Below are positions 34,706 to 49,769 of a stretch of 64,000 bases of DNA, piece after piece. Source of the stretch: Sabethes cyaneus (Eukaryota; Arthropoda; Insecta; Diptera; Culicidae); contig NC_071354.1 of the NCBI RefSeq assembly GCF_943734655.1, forward strand, positions 142,161,142-142,225,141, given 5' to 3'. Every line of letters begins with the position of its first letter. Position 1 is the first letter of the stretch. Made by a program: the position numbers and the translations under genes. The notes beneath the pieces were generated by a model. It saw nothing but the letters and a program-made list of their open reading frames with translations, made no database searches and had not been told where the DNA came from.

Positions 34706-36302
34706 AGGGAGGGTTTGTGTCTCAAGACACAAAGGCAGGCTTGGCGTAGGACTACGGTTTTCCAGTTATTGCCTACTTTCAATAAATTCAATGCAATCGT
34801 AAATCAAACGGAGAAGAAAAATATTAATTGTTGAGTATTTACGTTTTACAAACTCGTTGTTTATTCCCAGCAGGAAACAATTGATGTTTTTCGAATCATG
34901 CCGTTTTGAGCCTTGATAAAGATATTCGAACCAAACCACGAAAAAACGTTAAAGTTGACCTGGCGAAAATTTTTCCAACACAACACAAATTCGTCTAGAT
35001 TTAATCGTCTCGCAGTAAAGAACTTACGTTCTGTTGGGACAAGGAACTTTTGTCATTTTTTCTGGCATACCGCTTCCCTAACATAGACATCAAATTGATC
35101 CAGATTTAATTGTCGTAAAGAATTCGTCCCAACGGGGATATTTTGTTAGGGGAGTGTCGTCGTGGTTGGGCCTCGTTTTAGAATTCGCCCATAACTTGCG
35201 TTTCAAAAAGAATTTTGGAAATCTAATTACATCGTTGCAAAGGTCTAAGAATGAGGTATATTTCCGGAAAGTTTTGAATTGAAAATCTAGGATATACGTA
35301 TTGAAATTCTATATAGAGACATGAAAAGAATGAATTCCGTGAACAACGGCTCATATAGGTACAAATACCCCATTTTTAATTGCAGTTTTGCGAAATTTTG
35401 GCAATCTTGTAAAATCAATATTGCTACAATCGCTTTTTCCGAAGTGTACAACTACAATGAAAAAAACCACAAAAATCTAGGTTTTTATCGTATTAATTGT
35501 GCCTTATTTCATGACATTTTACGTGACTTACGTTCTCTAGCGATTATTGCGCTTCTGCGCTTGAAATTATGGTGGCTCAACCATGACTACTCAAGTGGTC
35601 CGACCTTTACAAAAAGCGCTTTTCTAGTATTTCACCTTAGCCTTCCCAAACACCTTACTGGAAGGGATTTTTCTATAATCTTCGTGTGCAGCACAACACA
35701 CTTCATACATTTTCAGCATTTACCTCGATAATTGCATTTCATGAATCATTTCTTGAAGAAAAGTTCATTGCGCCTGGAAAACTTTTTTTGTAAGATTTAG
35801 TCACTGAATTTAGTACGGGTGTTTTGAATACACGATTGAAACTCACAATATTGTGAAAAGTTAGTTATCACAGTAAGAAGTTTTACAATGGTTGTATCAT
35901 AGATATCATGAGTTACTAAAACTGTAAAATCGTGATGGCCCGACCATAACAGTGGCCCGACGATAACGAAAATACCGTACTTATTTTTCTAAAAAAAATT
36001 AATCGAAATCACAGTAAACAGAGGGTGTATTTACCAGTCATCTCTGTCAGTGAAGCAAGGCGATCACGAAGAAAATGTATGGAGATATTTGACCTTGAAA
36101 CTTTTCGTTAATTGTAATTGAAAAGAAAAATATAAAAGAAACTATTGCTACATCTATTATGAGTCGTTCGGTATCGAAATCATGAAGATTTATTCATAAT
36201 TAGCAGAGCTATTGGCGTTCAAAATCTTTCATATTTTTGTGACGGTAACTAGAATCTAATTTATGGAATTACACCTTGCACTAAGATATAGTCCTACGCC
36301 AA
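34706..36302 (+). mobile_element. Repeat family 2, copy 3, split by a TIR element
   Basis: Left end 'ggcgtaggactacgg', right end 'atatagtcctacgcc'. Interior matches to the 6.3-7.3 kb copy include 'gtcattttttctggca', 'catagacatcaaatt' and 'gatttaatcgtctcgcagta'. Positions 35147-35979 are a later insertion. Confidence 0.68.
35147..35979 (+). mobile_element. TA-flanked TIR element, copy 2 (uninterrupted)
   Basis: 833 bp from TA-GGGGAGTGTCGTCGTGG to ACGATAACGAAAATACCG-TA. Aligns with the two-times interrupted copy at 2439-5781 and shows what that copy looked like before its insertions. A 136-codon frame at 35321-35731 has no recognisable domain and is broken in the other copy, so I do not call it a gene. 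Confidence 0.8.
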
Positions 36303-36369
36303 AATATTTCAAAAATTTGCATGTGCCATAGCATCATTTTCTGATTTTTCTTTCACCGTTTTTCACCGA

Positions 36370-36570
36370 ATAGATTTAAAAATGGAAATAAGTTGGTTAT
36401 AAATTGGACTTGAAACTAGACTTGAAGTTGGATTTGCGGTCGGTGTTGAAATTAAGCACGAAATCAGAAATGTATTTGAACTTGAAATTGAGTTTAATTA
36501 GGCTAAAACTGAACTAGAAATTTACTTTATAACTGGACGTGAAATTTAAATTAGAACTGGAACTACTTTC
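36370..36570 (+). repeat. Degenerate GAAATTGGACTT-type tandem repeat, second block
   Basis: 'ataaattggacttgaaac', 'cttgaagttggatttg' and 'cttgaaattgagttt', the same family as 31590-31885. Confidence 0.7.
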
Positions 36571-36591
36571 ACTCAAATAATTTTATCACAA

Positions 36592-37084
36592 TAAGGCCAT
36601 TGCAAATCATTTTCGAAGTTTTTGTCACACCCCCCCCTCCCCCCTTGGAAATTGGCTTGAAAAATCGGGGGGCAAAAAAATAATTTGTAGGATATGAGTT
36701 AAATTTTTTTTATAAAATCAATTGTCTGTGGGCTCTACAGCCTGAAAAACTTGAAAGAGGAGTGTACGAGTTGAGTTAACGCTTCTAGCACAAAATAGAA
36801 ATGGAAATTCGAACAGTGGAATTTCCGAAACCCGGCCAAAAAATTTTTTTTTCGTTTTTGTCTTTTTGTTCGTGGATTTTTGCATGAAAAATAACAACGT
36901 ATTTACTAAAAGCAAGAATAGATGTGGTTTTCACGATGAAACTTGAAGTAAAAATGCCTAAAATCAATATTTTGTTTGCTCGATTAAAAACTTCTCTTCG
37001 TTTTTTTTTTTTGCCCCCCCCCCCTCCCTTCAGTAGCCCAACACCGGAGGGACAAAAACTTTTTTAAATATTTGTAATGGCCTA
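36592..37084. mobile_element. 493-bp TA-flanked MITE with C/G homopolymer subterminal runs
   Basis: TA-AGGCCATTGCAAAT at left and, in reverse, TA-GGCCATTACAAATA at right, each followed by 'aagtttttgtc' and then a run of C (36630-36645) or, on the other side, of G in reverse (37013-37023). A part copy lies within 59864-60055. Confidence 0.75.
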
Positions 37085-38756
37085 ATAGTTACCAATTAAA
37101 TTAAAAACTGCGCCCTTCTGGGTTACAAAAATTATTTCACATTAAATTTTACAGAGAAGGTAGGGCACATATCCTAGTGTACCCCAGCTTGGCCATACTA
37201 GCGGGAATGTTTGTAAACCTCATAATGCCAGTAAATCAGGAAATATGGTTTGATTTTTGCAAAGTTAATCCGTGTGCGTTCTATTCCTTAAATGAAGCAT
37301 TAAACATGTTAATCTATAACTGTAATTCAGATTAAATTTCATTTCATCGAATGTTTTTGAGTGTCTTTTGAAACATCGACGGGATCGTACATTTAAAACG
37401 TTATTGGTATATATAGGCTAGTACTACTGACTGCTGACTGCTGACGATAGGTAAAACCGGGAAACGAGCGAAAATAAGCAACACCATAGGGATGCAAATT
37501 GAAAGGACTATTACCCCATGACTTTTTGGAGCATTTCACTCATGAGTTTAAAAATACTGACAAATATCTTGTCATTCAAAATTATACAAAGCTTGTTTAA
37601 TTAAAGTTGATTTTTTCTTTTTCTAAGTAAATTTTGTAAATAGACAACTTGATGATAAACTCTATGAGACGGAGGTTTTGCTGACAATTATTTCATTCAA
37701 AAACGGGACCTTTTTAGTCCCCTTAGTCCCTTTTAGAGTAAAACACCCACTAGCTTGCACAGAAATTTGTATTACCGAGGGGATCCGAAGAATACTTTTC
37801 TAAAAAAGCGGTAGCAACCCTACAATATAGACTACCACCTCTACCATCAGCATACAGTCTGCCGTCAAGCTATCCCACCGACCAACAGTGTCATCGTTAA
37901 TCGGTCGGCTTCAGCAAGAGGTAACACTGCGGAGTAGCAGCAGCAGCAACAGCAGCAGCAGACAAATGCCTCTCGCTAGCCAGGCCGGGCTGCTGTTTAG
38001 TGAAGGAAAAAGGACTGCACCGCTACCGAAGGTTGTGCCGGTTGCGGTGGTGGTTGCGCGGTGGGACGTTTATGTAACACATTTTCCTCCGATCGCTAAT
38101 GTGACCTTCAATTTTATTTTATTACCGTCTGGTATGTTTCGTCGGTGTTCGTATGTGTGCGCTGTGTTTATCAAGCTCAGACATCATACATCGCAACCCG
38201 TATTCCAGCGGTAAGCCAGCCAGACATCAGACTGCATTTTTAAAACCGCTTTGAATGGCGGTACACTGCAGCTCGGAGAGGGAACCCAGCGAAGCCAGAG
38301 TCCAGAAATGCATTTTTGCCGATTCGACTGGGATTTGCACGACACAGCCAGCGGTGAAATCTGCAAGGAAGAGGTGAGCAATGGAAAAGGAAACAAATAT
38401 CCGTAAGTCTATTTTAGTACTTTTAGAGCTCTGGAAAACAGGTGCTACCAGTACTCCACCGAATAGCGTTAGTTTGATTCGTGCTGACAAATGATCTTTG
38501 GATCCGAGAGTCTTAGAAAATTTTGCATTGATTGGAAAATATTTATTTTACTAAAAAAAATTAAAATTTTACTACGCTCTAATTCCACCAAGAAAATGTC
38601 TTATAAAAATTCACAAATTTGTCAACGCAGCTTTTTGATAAAGAGTTGACAGTTATATGAACATTGTGAATAAAATATTGGGGGACTAGTACAATCTTTA
38701 ACAAATTTAATTTTCGTGCTAAAAATGATAGGCTGGGCAGCGACATTAAGAGGTTT
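37085..38756. other. Mostly unassigned
   Basis: No element recognised. An interrupted AGC/CAG run lies at 37935-37962 inside a G+C-richer stretch, 37850-38400. Open frames there (for example 37888-38214) show no domain. Confidence 0.4.
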
Positions 38757-38896
38757 TTAAAGTCAATGGGATCGTACCCACCTACACTAGCTCATCAATC
38801 GTCCTGTATTCTAGCAACTGGCTGCGTAGTCTGTCGAATGAAAACAATAGGCCAAGTTACGAAAACGAAATGTAGCACCAAGGCTTTGCTTTTTTA
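38757..38896 (+). mobile_element. Feilai-like SINE, 5'-truncated
   Basis: Has the body ('agtcaatgggatcgtac', 'gtcctgtattctagcaactg', 'ggctgcgtagtctgtcg') and the tail 'aaggctttgctttttt', but no tRNA-like head. Confidence 0.75.
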
Positions 38897-39346
38897 TTAC
38901 AGATGTAGGCCATATTTTTTAGAAACTAAATAAAAAATGCACTTTCGATATCCACTTATCACTTAAATACTTACTTATTCTTGTGCGATGTCCCTCAGGA
39001 TTTGACCTGCATAACAACGTTCCGTTAACAAACTTGGTCCATGGTTTTCCGTCTCCAACTTCTCGACTGTCCCACATTTTCCAGGTTATGTTCCACTTGG
39101 TCTAACCATCGAGCACGCAACGCACCTCTGCGTCTGACACCAACTAGATTCGAAGAGTAAACCATGTTTGCGGGGTTGTTGTCCAGTATTCTCATAACAT
39201 CTCCTGCCCATTGTATTTTTCCAGTTTTAGCAACTTTCTGATGGTCAAAGATGGTTCTAAGCATACGATGTCCAACAACAGCCGGTGCTTTCAAATCCTC
39301 GTCGGGAATTGTCCACATTATGGGCCCGTCGAAGACTACCGCTCTT

Positions 39347-40709
39347 CCCAAGTAACAATTCCAAGTTTTATTACGTTCGTATAGTGGTTTTCATGGCCAA
39401 TTTCATAAAACCGCTAATAAAACTATGAGCTCCACCAGTACTTTCTAATGACCGCTATAAAAGCGATTTCTGGCCAAGTGGCCCACTCCTCAGAATGTTT
39501 TCATAACCTCTACAAGAATCAGGTTATAGTCTCAAGGAGTCGCATCGCGCTCTGCTAAAAGCAGCAATAAAACCGATTAAGCTTTCGCTGCTTGACAGTC
39601 ACCGCCACAATTTAATAAAGCTTTACGCTTTTCGCTCTGGCGAAAGCTAAATATCAGTTCGCCAGCTTTGTCAACTTGAAAATATATCCGTGAGCAGAAA
39701 AGTGAAAGGTTTACTGACAGATCAGTTTGATTGATTTGGTTTATAGCGACCATAATAAAATATCCCATAGAATATTTAATAAATTTTAAGCAATTACGTT
39801 GGTTTACAGCATGTGCGCATTTAATTTTATCGTGCGTATTGATATGATAGATTGATAAAATCAACCCGTCACTAAAATTTTGCAATTTTCGAAAACTGGT
39901 TGTTTTAATAATATAAAAATATTTAGTTAGTCAAATTCAATTTCTAGCAAAGTCGTTTAGTTGCTTCCTGTGACAGGAAAATCGATTGATAATAACTTTC
40001 TTTCTGCAAAACACTTTGCTTTGATGAATTTTTGTATGTGAGCTAAAACAAAATACTAGAATATGGCAATATGGTCTCGCATAAAAAAATAATTTTGGTG
40101 CTGAACTTTAGTATTCTTCAAAATAGCAGCAAAATAACTGTTTGGTCAGGGTGTTACCGTTTTAATAGGTCTATGAAACTAGCAAATTTATTGTGGCTTG
40201 ACAAACAACCGTGATAAGATCAATTTTGATTGGTGCGCCATTTTGTATTGCTACGCCACAAGTTTATAAGAGACGTGGTGCAGCCAACCAGTTTTAACGT
40301 TGTAATATAAGCAACCACAATAAATTTGCCTCCTAGTTGGCCTCGAAGTAAGACGCTGGTCTAATAAGCCAGTCGTTGTATGTTCGATTCTCGGCTGGGA
40401 GAGGCTGTTAGGATCATAGCACTGAACCCGCTTTGTCCTGTATTCTAACAGCTGGTTGCGAAGTCTGTCGTATAAAAACAGAAGGTCAAATTTCGATAAC
40501 GGAATCAGCACCCAGGCTTTGCTTTATACAATAAATTTGCTTAATTAACAATTTTATTATGGTTTTCTAGCTAGCTATAAGTGTTTTTAGACTTGTTTTT
40601 TTTTGGTATTGCGCAATACCACAATAAAACCAGAGGTAATGATTAATACCGCAATAAAACTTTTATAAAATTCAAGTAAAACCAAGTGGCCTTAGAATTG
40701 TTACTTGGG
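39347..40709. mobile_element. 1.36-kb CCCAAGTAACAATT element inserted at TA
   Basis: CCCAAGTAACAATTC at both ends in inverted orientation. The RTE reading frame is continuous across the site if the element and one dinucleotide are removed, giving a TA target (TA at 40710-40711, decayed to TT at 39345-39346). It hosts a SINE at 40329-40525. No transposase seen. Confidence 0.8.
40329..40525 (+). mobile_element. Feilai-like SINE, near complete
   Basis: tRNA-like head 'cctcctagttggcctcgaag', anticodon-arm-like 'ctggtctaataagccag', B box 'tgttcgattctcg', body, and tail 'ggctttgcttt'. Across copies the arm folds as a 5-bp stem with a 7-nt loop reading CTGGTAA in the best copies, which places GGT (Thr) in the anticodon position. 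Confidence 0.85.
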
Positions 40710-41176
40710 TAATTAGCGTTTTGTACATGGTACATGGTACATTTGGTACGTGTGGGGGGGGGGGGAGATTACCAGACCTTAGGGTCTTGTAGAGTACGTA
40801 GCAAGCACGTCTTTCGGGAAGAATACGTTTGCGTATTAGTTGTTATCCGACGTCATCAACTACCCGAGGTATCCATCCGTCCACCACCTCGAACTTGTCC
40901 CCGTCGACAACCACACTATTGCCTATGCGAGCTCGATCGCGCTCGGTTCTTCCTGGTAACAGGCACTAGGTTTTAAACGTATTTACCACTAATCCATCAT
41001 CCACTGCTTCCCGTTTTAGTTTTATATATTACTCAGCAACCACCTGGAACGTCCTTCCGACAATGTCCACGTCGTCATAGAAAAAGATAAATTGGCTACA
41101 TTAAAGATCATGCACGTTTCATAATACCTTCTAGCGCGATGTTGAACAGGAGACAGGAAATTCCATCACCCTGCGT

Positions 41177-41273
41177 GTGTGAGTTTTATGTTACTCTTAT
41201 TGCGGTTTTCAAGACCAATTTTGGTCTTAAATGCCATCATAAGAATGTAATAAAACCCAAATTGTTACTTGGG
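41177..41273. mobile_element. CCCAAG MITE, left end truncated
   Basis: 'gaccaattttggtct', 'atgccatcataagaatgtaa' and 'cccaaattgttacttggg' match the 108-bp MITE at 33448. The outer left TIR is missing. Confidence 0.7.
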
Positions 41274-41364
41274 CGGGAAACCTTTTCCACCCATAATTTT
41301 CCATTGCTCTTAACGGTTGATAGTATCGTAAGCGGCCTTGAAATCTGTGAATACCCTTCTAGCA

Positions 41365-41460
41365 CAGTTGTTACAAACCAGTTGTAGCATCCGATTTATG
41401 ACTAATTTCAGTTATAAATAAGTTCCTACAACCAAAAGTGCAAAAAGTGTGCTGCTTGGG
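41365..41460. mobile_element. Short CCCAAGCAGCAC-ended insertion
   Basis: The right end in reverse is CCCAAGCAGCACAC. It interrupts the same RTE copy. The left end is not resolved. Confidence 0.45.
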
Positions 41461-41779
41461 TAGGAAGTACGTAGGGATTAGGTATACGCAACACTTATTG
41501 AGGATGGTATTTAGTATTTTGGTATGCCGTCACCGCGCTATTTAGGTGATCATTGTAGTGCGGCTTTCACCTTTCGATCACCTCATGGTCATCCGACAAG
41601 ATCCCTCCGTTTTTATCTCGACATGTTTCGGCTCGCAGTACAAAGCCTTTGCGGGATACGCCCAGTTTCCTATATAATTTACGAGTTTCCTGAGAACGAT
41701 ACAGCTTTTCCATGTCATTGCACTCCAATTCTTCCAGGCGGCGCTTTTTTCCCGGAAAAACTGGGTGTGCTATTTTCGT

Positions 41780-42394
41780 TACTGTCTATATCGTTCCAAG
41801 TTTTTAGACGAAAAAATATTCGTGCTACAGAATCACAACAACCAACCAAATGATCAGTACATTTTTATGATATTTATCAAGACAAACTGGCTGTTCAAAG
41901 GTTCGAGAATGTTTCCAGGGTGTTGGTATAGGGATGTTTCTCCAAAAGTTTGAAGGTTTCAATGTTGTTCATTGAACCTGGTACTATATTCAACACTAAA
42001 TATTACAACGCTAATGTTTTAAAGAACCATTTGCTTGCCATCGTCAAAACACACTACAAGAATGCACCATACTGGTTCCAACAAGATTCAGCACCGTCTC
42101 GCCAGGCGAAAGCTATCACAGGCTTGGTGTAAGGATAATTTTCCGAATTTTAATTTTTCGAAAGAGTGGCCTGCCTCTTCGTCTAATTTGAATCCTCTCC
42201 AGTTCTATGCATGGGATTACATGGTAGGCATACTAGGGAGCACCAAAAGATTGACTGGGGATACTTTCATGCAACGTTTGGAGAAGTTTTGGAATGAAAT
42301 ACCTCAGGATATCGTGCGAGCCAGTTGTAAAGTTTTTCAACAACGATTTTTACTGGCAACTAAAGCAAAGGGGGAAAGATTTGAATTGGCTTAG
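41780..42394 (+). pseudogene. Tc1/mariner DD37D-like transposase, C-terminal two thirds
   Basis: First catalytic block FLDEKIFVLQNHNNQPND (41793-41850), second block NAPYWFQQDSAPSRQAK (42060-42112), then WCKDNFPNFNFSKEWPASSS and NLNPLQFYAWDYM (42125-42225), ending IWNEIP-like FWNEIPQDIVRASC and KAKGERFELA. Reading across a frameshift near 42118, about 37 residues separate the QQD aspartate from the third position, which is glutamine (NPLQF) where NPLDF is expected. The N-terminal DNA-binding part is absent. Dead by truncation, frameshift and loss of an active-site residue. Confidence 0.8.
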
Positions 42395-42454
42395 TTTAAG
42401 ACAAATGCTATGGATACAATATCGTTCGTATAACATCGTATCGTTATAACCGTC

Positions 42455-42660
42455 CGGTTAGCTTCCAGGTACGATGCTGGTCTAACAGGCCAGGCGTCGT
42501 TTGTTCGAATCTCGACTGGGTGGTGCTTACTAGATAGAGTCAATAGGATCGTTGCACTAGCCCCGTAATTGTCCTTTACTCTAAGAGCCGGCGGCGAAGT
42601 ATATGTCGATAAAGAAGGGTAAATTTTTAGAAATACATTTAAGCGCAAGGCTTTGCTTTG
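42455..42660 (+). mobile_element. Feilai-like SINE
   Basis: Head 'ggttagcttccaggtacgat', anticodon-arm-like 'ctggtctaacaggccag', B box 'tgttcgaatctcg', body and 'aaggctttgctttg'. Confidence 0.82.
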
Positions 42661-42799
42661 TTATGGATATACTTTACACGAAATTCACTCAAAATTGAAA
42701 TTTATGCAAGCGTCTTATTTTAGTGACAATTTACTTTACTGACAGTTATTACTACTCATCCTGTACAACCGGTAAATGCTAATCCAAGCACGGTAGTGC

Positions 42800-43494
42800 G
42801 AAAATCAGAAAGTACATATCCTTCGTCATTGAATCGTAAAAGTGCGATTCAATGATATCTCGTTGCAGATTCCAAGTAAATTGACTATATCTCTTTTGAA
42901 AATGTGGTGAGAAGAATTTACAAAATATATTTCGCTTTTCCATAATTTAATCAAACCCCGTCAAGCGCCTGGCGGGGCACAAGTGCGATTCACGGACGGG
43001 GTAAAAGTGCGATTCATGTATGAAGCAAAGATGCATAGGTAATTATATACAGTTTTAGGCACTATATTAGACCATCATTGAGTGAAAGATCTGCAGAAGA
43101 CTGTGTGCTCTACTGATGCTGGCCAAAGGGAAACAGTGTCTTTCTTTTCTGGTGAAACAAAAATAACGTTTGGTAAAGTTTCGACCTGACGGAGGTTGCA
43201 ATTCACCAGCGTGAAATAGGAAGGTGCAAATTGAGGATATTCCTTACCGAAACATATCGCATTCGAGCTTTGCACTTTTGCCCCGCTAGTGGGGTTAAAG
43301 TGCGAATCGGCACTTGATCTGAAAAATGAAGAATTTATTTTGTATAACACTATTATTTCAGATGATTTATGGTTGAACATGAAGCTATTGAGTTATTGCA
43401 TCAATATAAAATATATTTTATTGTTGTGCTTCTTTATATCTAATGGAAATAGATGACAACTTCAAACATCGCACTTATGCCCCGCTCTACTCTA
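42800..43494. mobile_element. TAGAGTA element, copy 1
   Basis: Right end in reverse is TAGAGTAGAGCGGGGCATAA. The interior repeats 'aaaagtgcgattca' several times (42838, 43009) and a hairpin 'agcgcctggcggggc' lies at 42963. Matches the inverted copy 59700-60808. The left terminus is degraded. Confidence 0.72.
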
Positions 43495-45379
43495 TCGGGT
43501 GCTACCATAATAACAACAACTAAAAAAGTGTTGCTAAACAAATATATATATAATATTTATATTAGCTTTCCTAACTGCTGTATGAGCAAAAAGTAAGTAG
43601 TTTTAGTTTATTGATTCAATATTTAAAAAAATTTGCCGTTCCAAGCAACAAAAAATCTGGGAACTCTATATGTCGTATATTCCCATACCAACTCGTATCC
43701 AGGCGCACAAAAGAACTTACGCAAAGAATGCCTCAAAATTACCACGAACAGAACAGCTACAACTGCCGAGATCGGTTACTTCCCTGACATGCAGATAGCC
43801 AAGAGAGTCGTCATCGGCGCACCGCACCGGCCTCCTTTGCCAACAAACGCGAGGAAAACCCCGGACAAGCTTGCAGCTGGCTGTACACCCCACCGACAGG
43901 AAGAAGACATCCGAATTGAATACATTGTTTTTAATTCCGTTTCATGTTATGTCTCCGAGTTCGACTCCGGCTGCTGCTGCTGCTGCTGTTGTGGCTGCCG
44001 CTGACTCGACCGACTCGACAACTGCAAACGGGCCCACTTCTCTCATTCCTCCCTACAACCCGTTCTGCTGCTTATTCAATTGCAGACTAAATAGATACTG
44101 CGTACACTGAATCGAAAGTTGGTCGCCAAACTGGATGTATATTAATGTATGATATTAGTTAAAGCACTGCGCGGAAATTTAATTTCACAGCAACGATAAA
44201 TAACTCTACTTTCGAAATACACCGATATTTTCCCTCCGTGTATTCCTGTCTACCGAGCTCGCTCTTGCCGGTCGACCAATTCCAATCGGTCCACCACACA
44301 TTAATTCGCAGTCTGACGTCGTCTGGGTCTCTTCCTTCCCCGAAAATAAAACCCCGAATTTGCTCCCCGACGCTCAAAACACAACGCAGTCGGCCAGACC
44401 TACCTGTGCCGATCGTGTTCTGGCTGATGGGAAAATCGGTCTCTCGGTAGTGGTGAGACTGTCTGTGCCACACCACGCGGTTGTTTTCCACCCTTCTTCG
44501 TCTGTGAACAGGAAAGTTTCAGTCGAACACCCACCCATCGATAGAGCCTCCCGATGCCGCACGATCCGTGCTGGTATCTCCCAGGACGGCTCTCGTTCTT
44601 CTCGCTAGGTTAGGCTCACTGGTCTCGAATTCGGCTTGAAATTCATGTTGTGAAGCAGCATTTTTTCGATGACGGCATCTCTCCGATACTCTGCCGTCTA
44701 CTATAGCTGTCCCTGTGAAGAAAAAAACGAGACAGTAGCTATCCGATACCGCCGCCGACTGCCGATCCATGGGTCTCCGCAGACGACCGGATCTCCTCGT
44801 CTGCCTTGTTGATTATTGCACGGCCCCTGTCGGCCATTCCGGGCTTGTCTGAGAGAACCAGACAATGATAACTCTCAGGGGAGCAAACGGTGAGAAAATC
44901 TGATCTCGAAAATTGCTCTACCCAACTGTGTGAAAGTTATTGTTGTCTACCAGCGTGAAGCTGTGCAGCCGAAAATTTCGGAATGTGAAGAATGCTATGG
45001 CTTTCGGATAGTTATCTATCCGTTTTTCTAGGTATAATATGAATGTGTTCTATAATTAGGTACGTTAGAGGGCAATAAATTAGTTGATTATTTGAACCAT
45101 CATTGGACACACCATTAGCAATGCATTGCAAACACCTGATGATAGGTATACATATTCTTATCAGCTCCACTTAAAATAAGGTCGTAGTGGTTTTTAATTT
45201 AGATACCATGTTATTTGTCAAGCAAAAATGAATTATATAAGAGACTGGACGTTTAGTTGAACATCCATTCTTGTTGAGGCAGACTTTAGAGATATTTAGC
45301 AAATAGAAATTCCGGTTCATTCTGCTACTCTACTTCAGTTAGCAATTTTTTTCTTCATACCTTTTTAAAATAAAATTTA
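43495..45379. other. Unassigned region, partly G+C-richer
   Basis: No mobile element recognised. Contains an AT dinucleotide run near 43545 and a (CTG)n run at 43971-43990. Between 43650 and 44800 open frames overlap on both strands. The longest plus-strand one (43633-44004) ends in a poly-cysteine stretch that is just the translated CTG run. No domain recognised. Confidence 0.4.
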
Positions 45380-45784
45380 GAACCAATCAGGGATGGTTCG
45401 ATCTCTTTGGCTCAATCTTGATTCATTTGACATTACTGTCTCAGACGAGCAAAATTTGACAAAATTAAGCATGGGACATTTGTAGAACTAGGTATTATCT
45501 ACAAGTTTGCTGAATAAAGTTTCGCTGTATCTTTTGTAGTTACGGTGTTACAATGCTAGTACCTCATTTGCAACTAAGTGGACGTTCAGTGACTAAATGA
45601 GGTACTAGCATTATAGCACCATAAATACAAAAGATACAGCTAAATTTTATTTAGCAAAGTTGGAGATAATAACTATTTCTACAAATGTTCAATGCAAAAC
45701 TTTGTCAAATTTTGCTCGGTTGAGATGGTACTGTCAGCTGAATCAAAATTGATTCAAAGTGGTCGAACCATCCCTGGAAGCAAT
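45380..45784. mobile_element. Palindromic hAT-type MITE, copy 2
   Basis: Element 45388-45776 (389 bp), CAGGGATGGTTCGATC to, in reverse, CAGGGATGGTTCGACC. The flanking octamers GAACCAAT (45380-45387) and GAAGCAAT (45777-45784) differ at one position. Nearly full-length inverted repeat around 'atgctagtacctcattt'. Roughly 80 percent similar to copy 1 by eye. Confidence 0.87.
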
Positions 45785-46082
45785 GACCGGGGTATCAAGT
45801 CACTAACACAATATAACAATGACAATTCTTTCTTTATAAGTTACTAGTTGAACCTGCGTGCGTCGTCTCGCGTTTAACTGATAGCGAATCGCAGGTGCCT
45901 AACCTAATTTTTTATAAGATTGGCGAAAAACCATTTTTTGATGTGATAACCCAGATTCACTGTAACAGAGATAACATGGAACAAAGCGTCTAAATGTACC
46001 TCGAACATGAAGTATTTGATGCGTCCTGTGAAAGCGGAAGTATGTGGCACATGAATATTTGCCAATAATCTGAGAGCAATAG

Positions 46083-46336
46083 TTGTATACGGAATTTTTT
46101 GAGTGCATATGTTTGTTTTACTGGTACATTATGATGAATTTGAAAGCTCAGAACAGAAGCGAGAGTTCAAACAATGTGACCATCTCAAAGTTTATTACGA
46201 TTTTGTCTTCGTTTTGGGAGTTTTTTGCACAGAAAGCAACAGATTTTTGCCTGCTGACGTCACGAATGAACGTATGTCCAGTAAACCCTGGTGTTCTACC
46301 GGGTAGTGTACTTGAATCGTTGTTATTTATTATGTA
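46083..46336 (+). pseudogene. Jockey/CR1-like RT scrap
   Basis: PVNPGVLPGSVLESLLFIMY matches the 'SGVPQGSVLGPLLFILY' palm block of Jockey/CR1-type enzymes. The homology stops exactly where the 'ACTAGCTTACCCGACAA' element begins. Upstream sequence in the frame is not clearly RT. Confidence 0.5.
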
Positions 46337-49576
<3,240 letters not shown>

Positions 49577-49769
49577 GAACATTCCAATCTGGTTTAAAAA
49601 ATGTGTAAAACATAGAGATTTGCAACATAAATTGACATTTTTTTATGTTTAATCGAAAGTTACTCGTATTGTAAGTGCCATCGGTTACGTGTTTAGCGTT
49701 TCCAGTTTAAAATGGTCCACTAATGGTTAATTTACCCTAATAAGAATGTTCCAGCGGAAAACCTTTTCA

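Larger units (their letters stand above)
38968..41765 (-). pseudogene. RTE family B, antisense copy iii, cut by several insertions
   Basis: Order from right to left. Linker 41765-41461 (RLEELECNDMEKLYRSQETR, then LRAETCRDKNGGILSDDHEV). Palm start 41364-41275 (DFKAAYDTINR). Palm and thumb 41176-40712 (SCLLFNIALEG, then VVVDGDKFEVVD). C-terminal domain 39346-39020 (KTGKIQWAGDVMRILDNNP, GALRARWLDQVEHNLENV). The end is a (TAAG)n tail at 38968-38979. Interruptions are the CCCAAG elements at 39347-40709, 41177-41273 and about 41365-41460. The FADD block is not intact and there are many stops. Confidence 0.82.

Noticed and set aside
35321..35731. 136-codon gene inside the TIR element
   Set aside because: The homologous region in the other copy is not open in the same way, and no domain is recognisable.
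43633..44770. Overlapping frames on both strands in the 43.6-44.8 kb region
   Set aside because: G+C-richer DNA lowers stop frequency; no domain, no conserved start context, and a poly-Cys stretch caused by CTG repeats.
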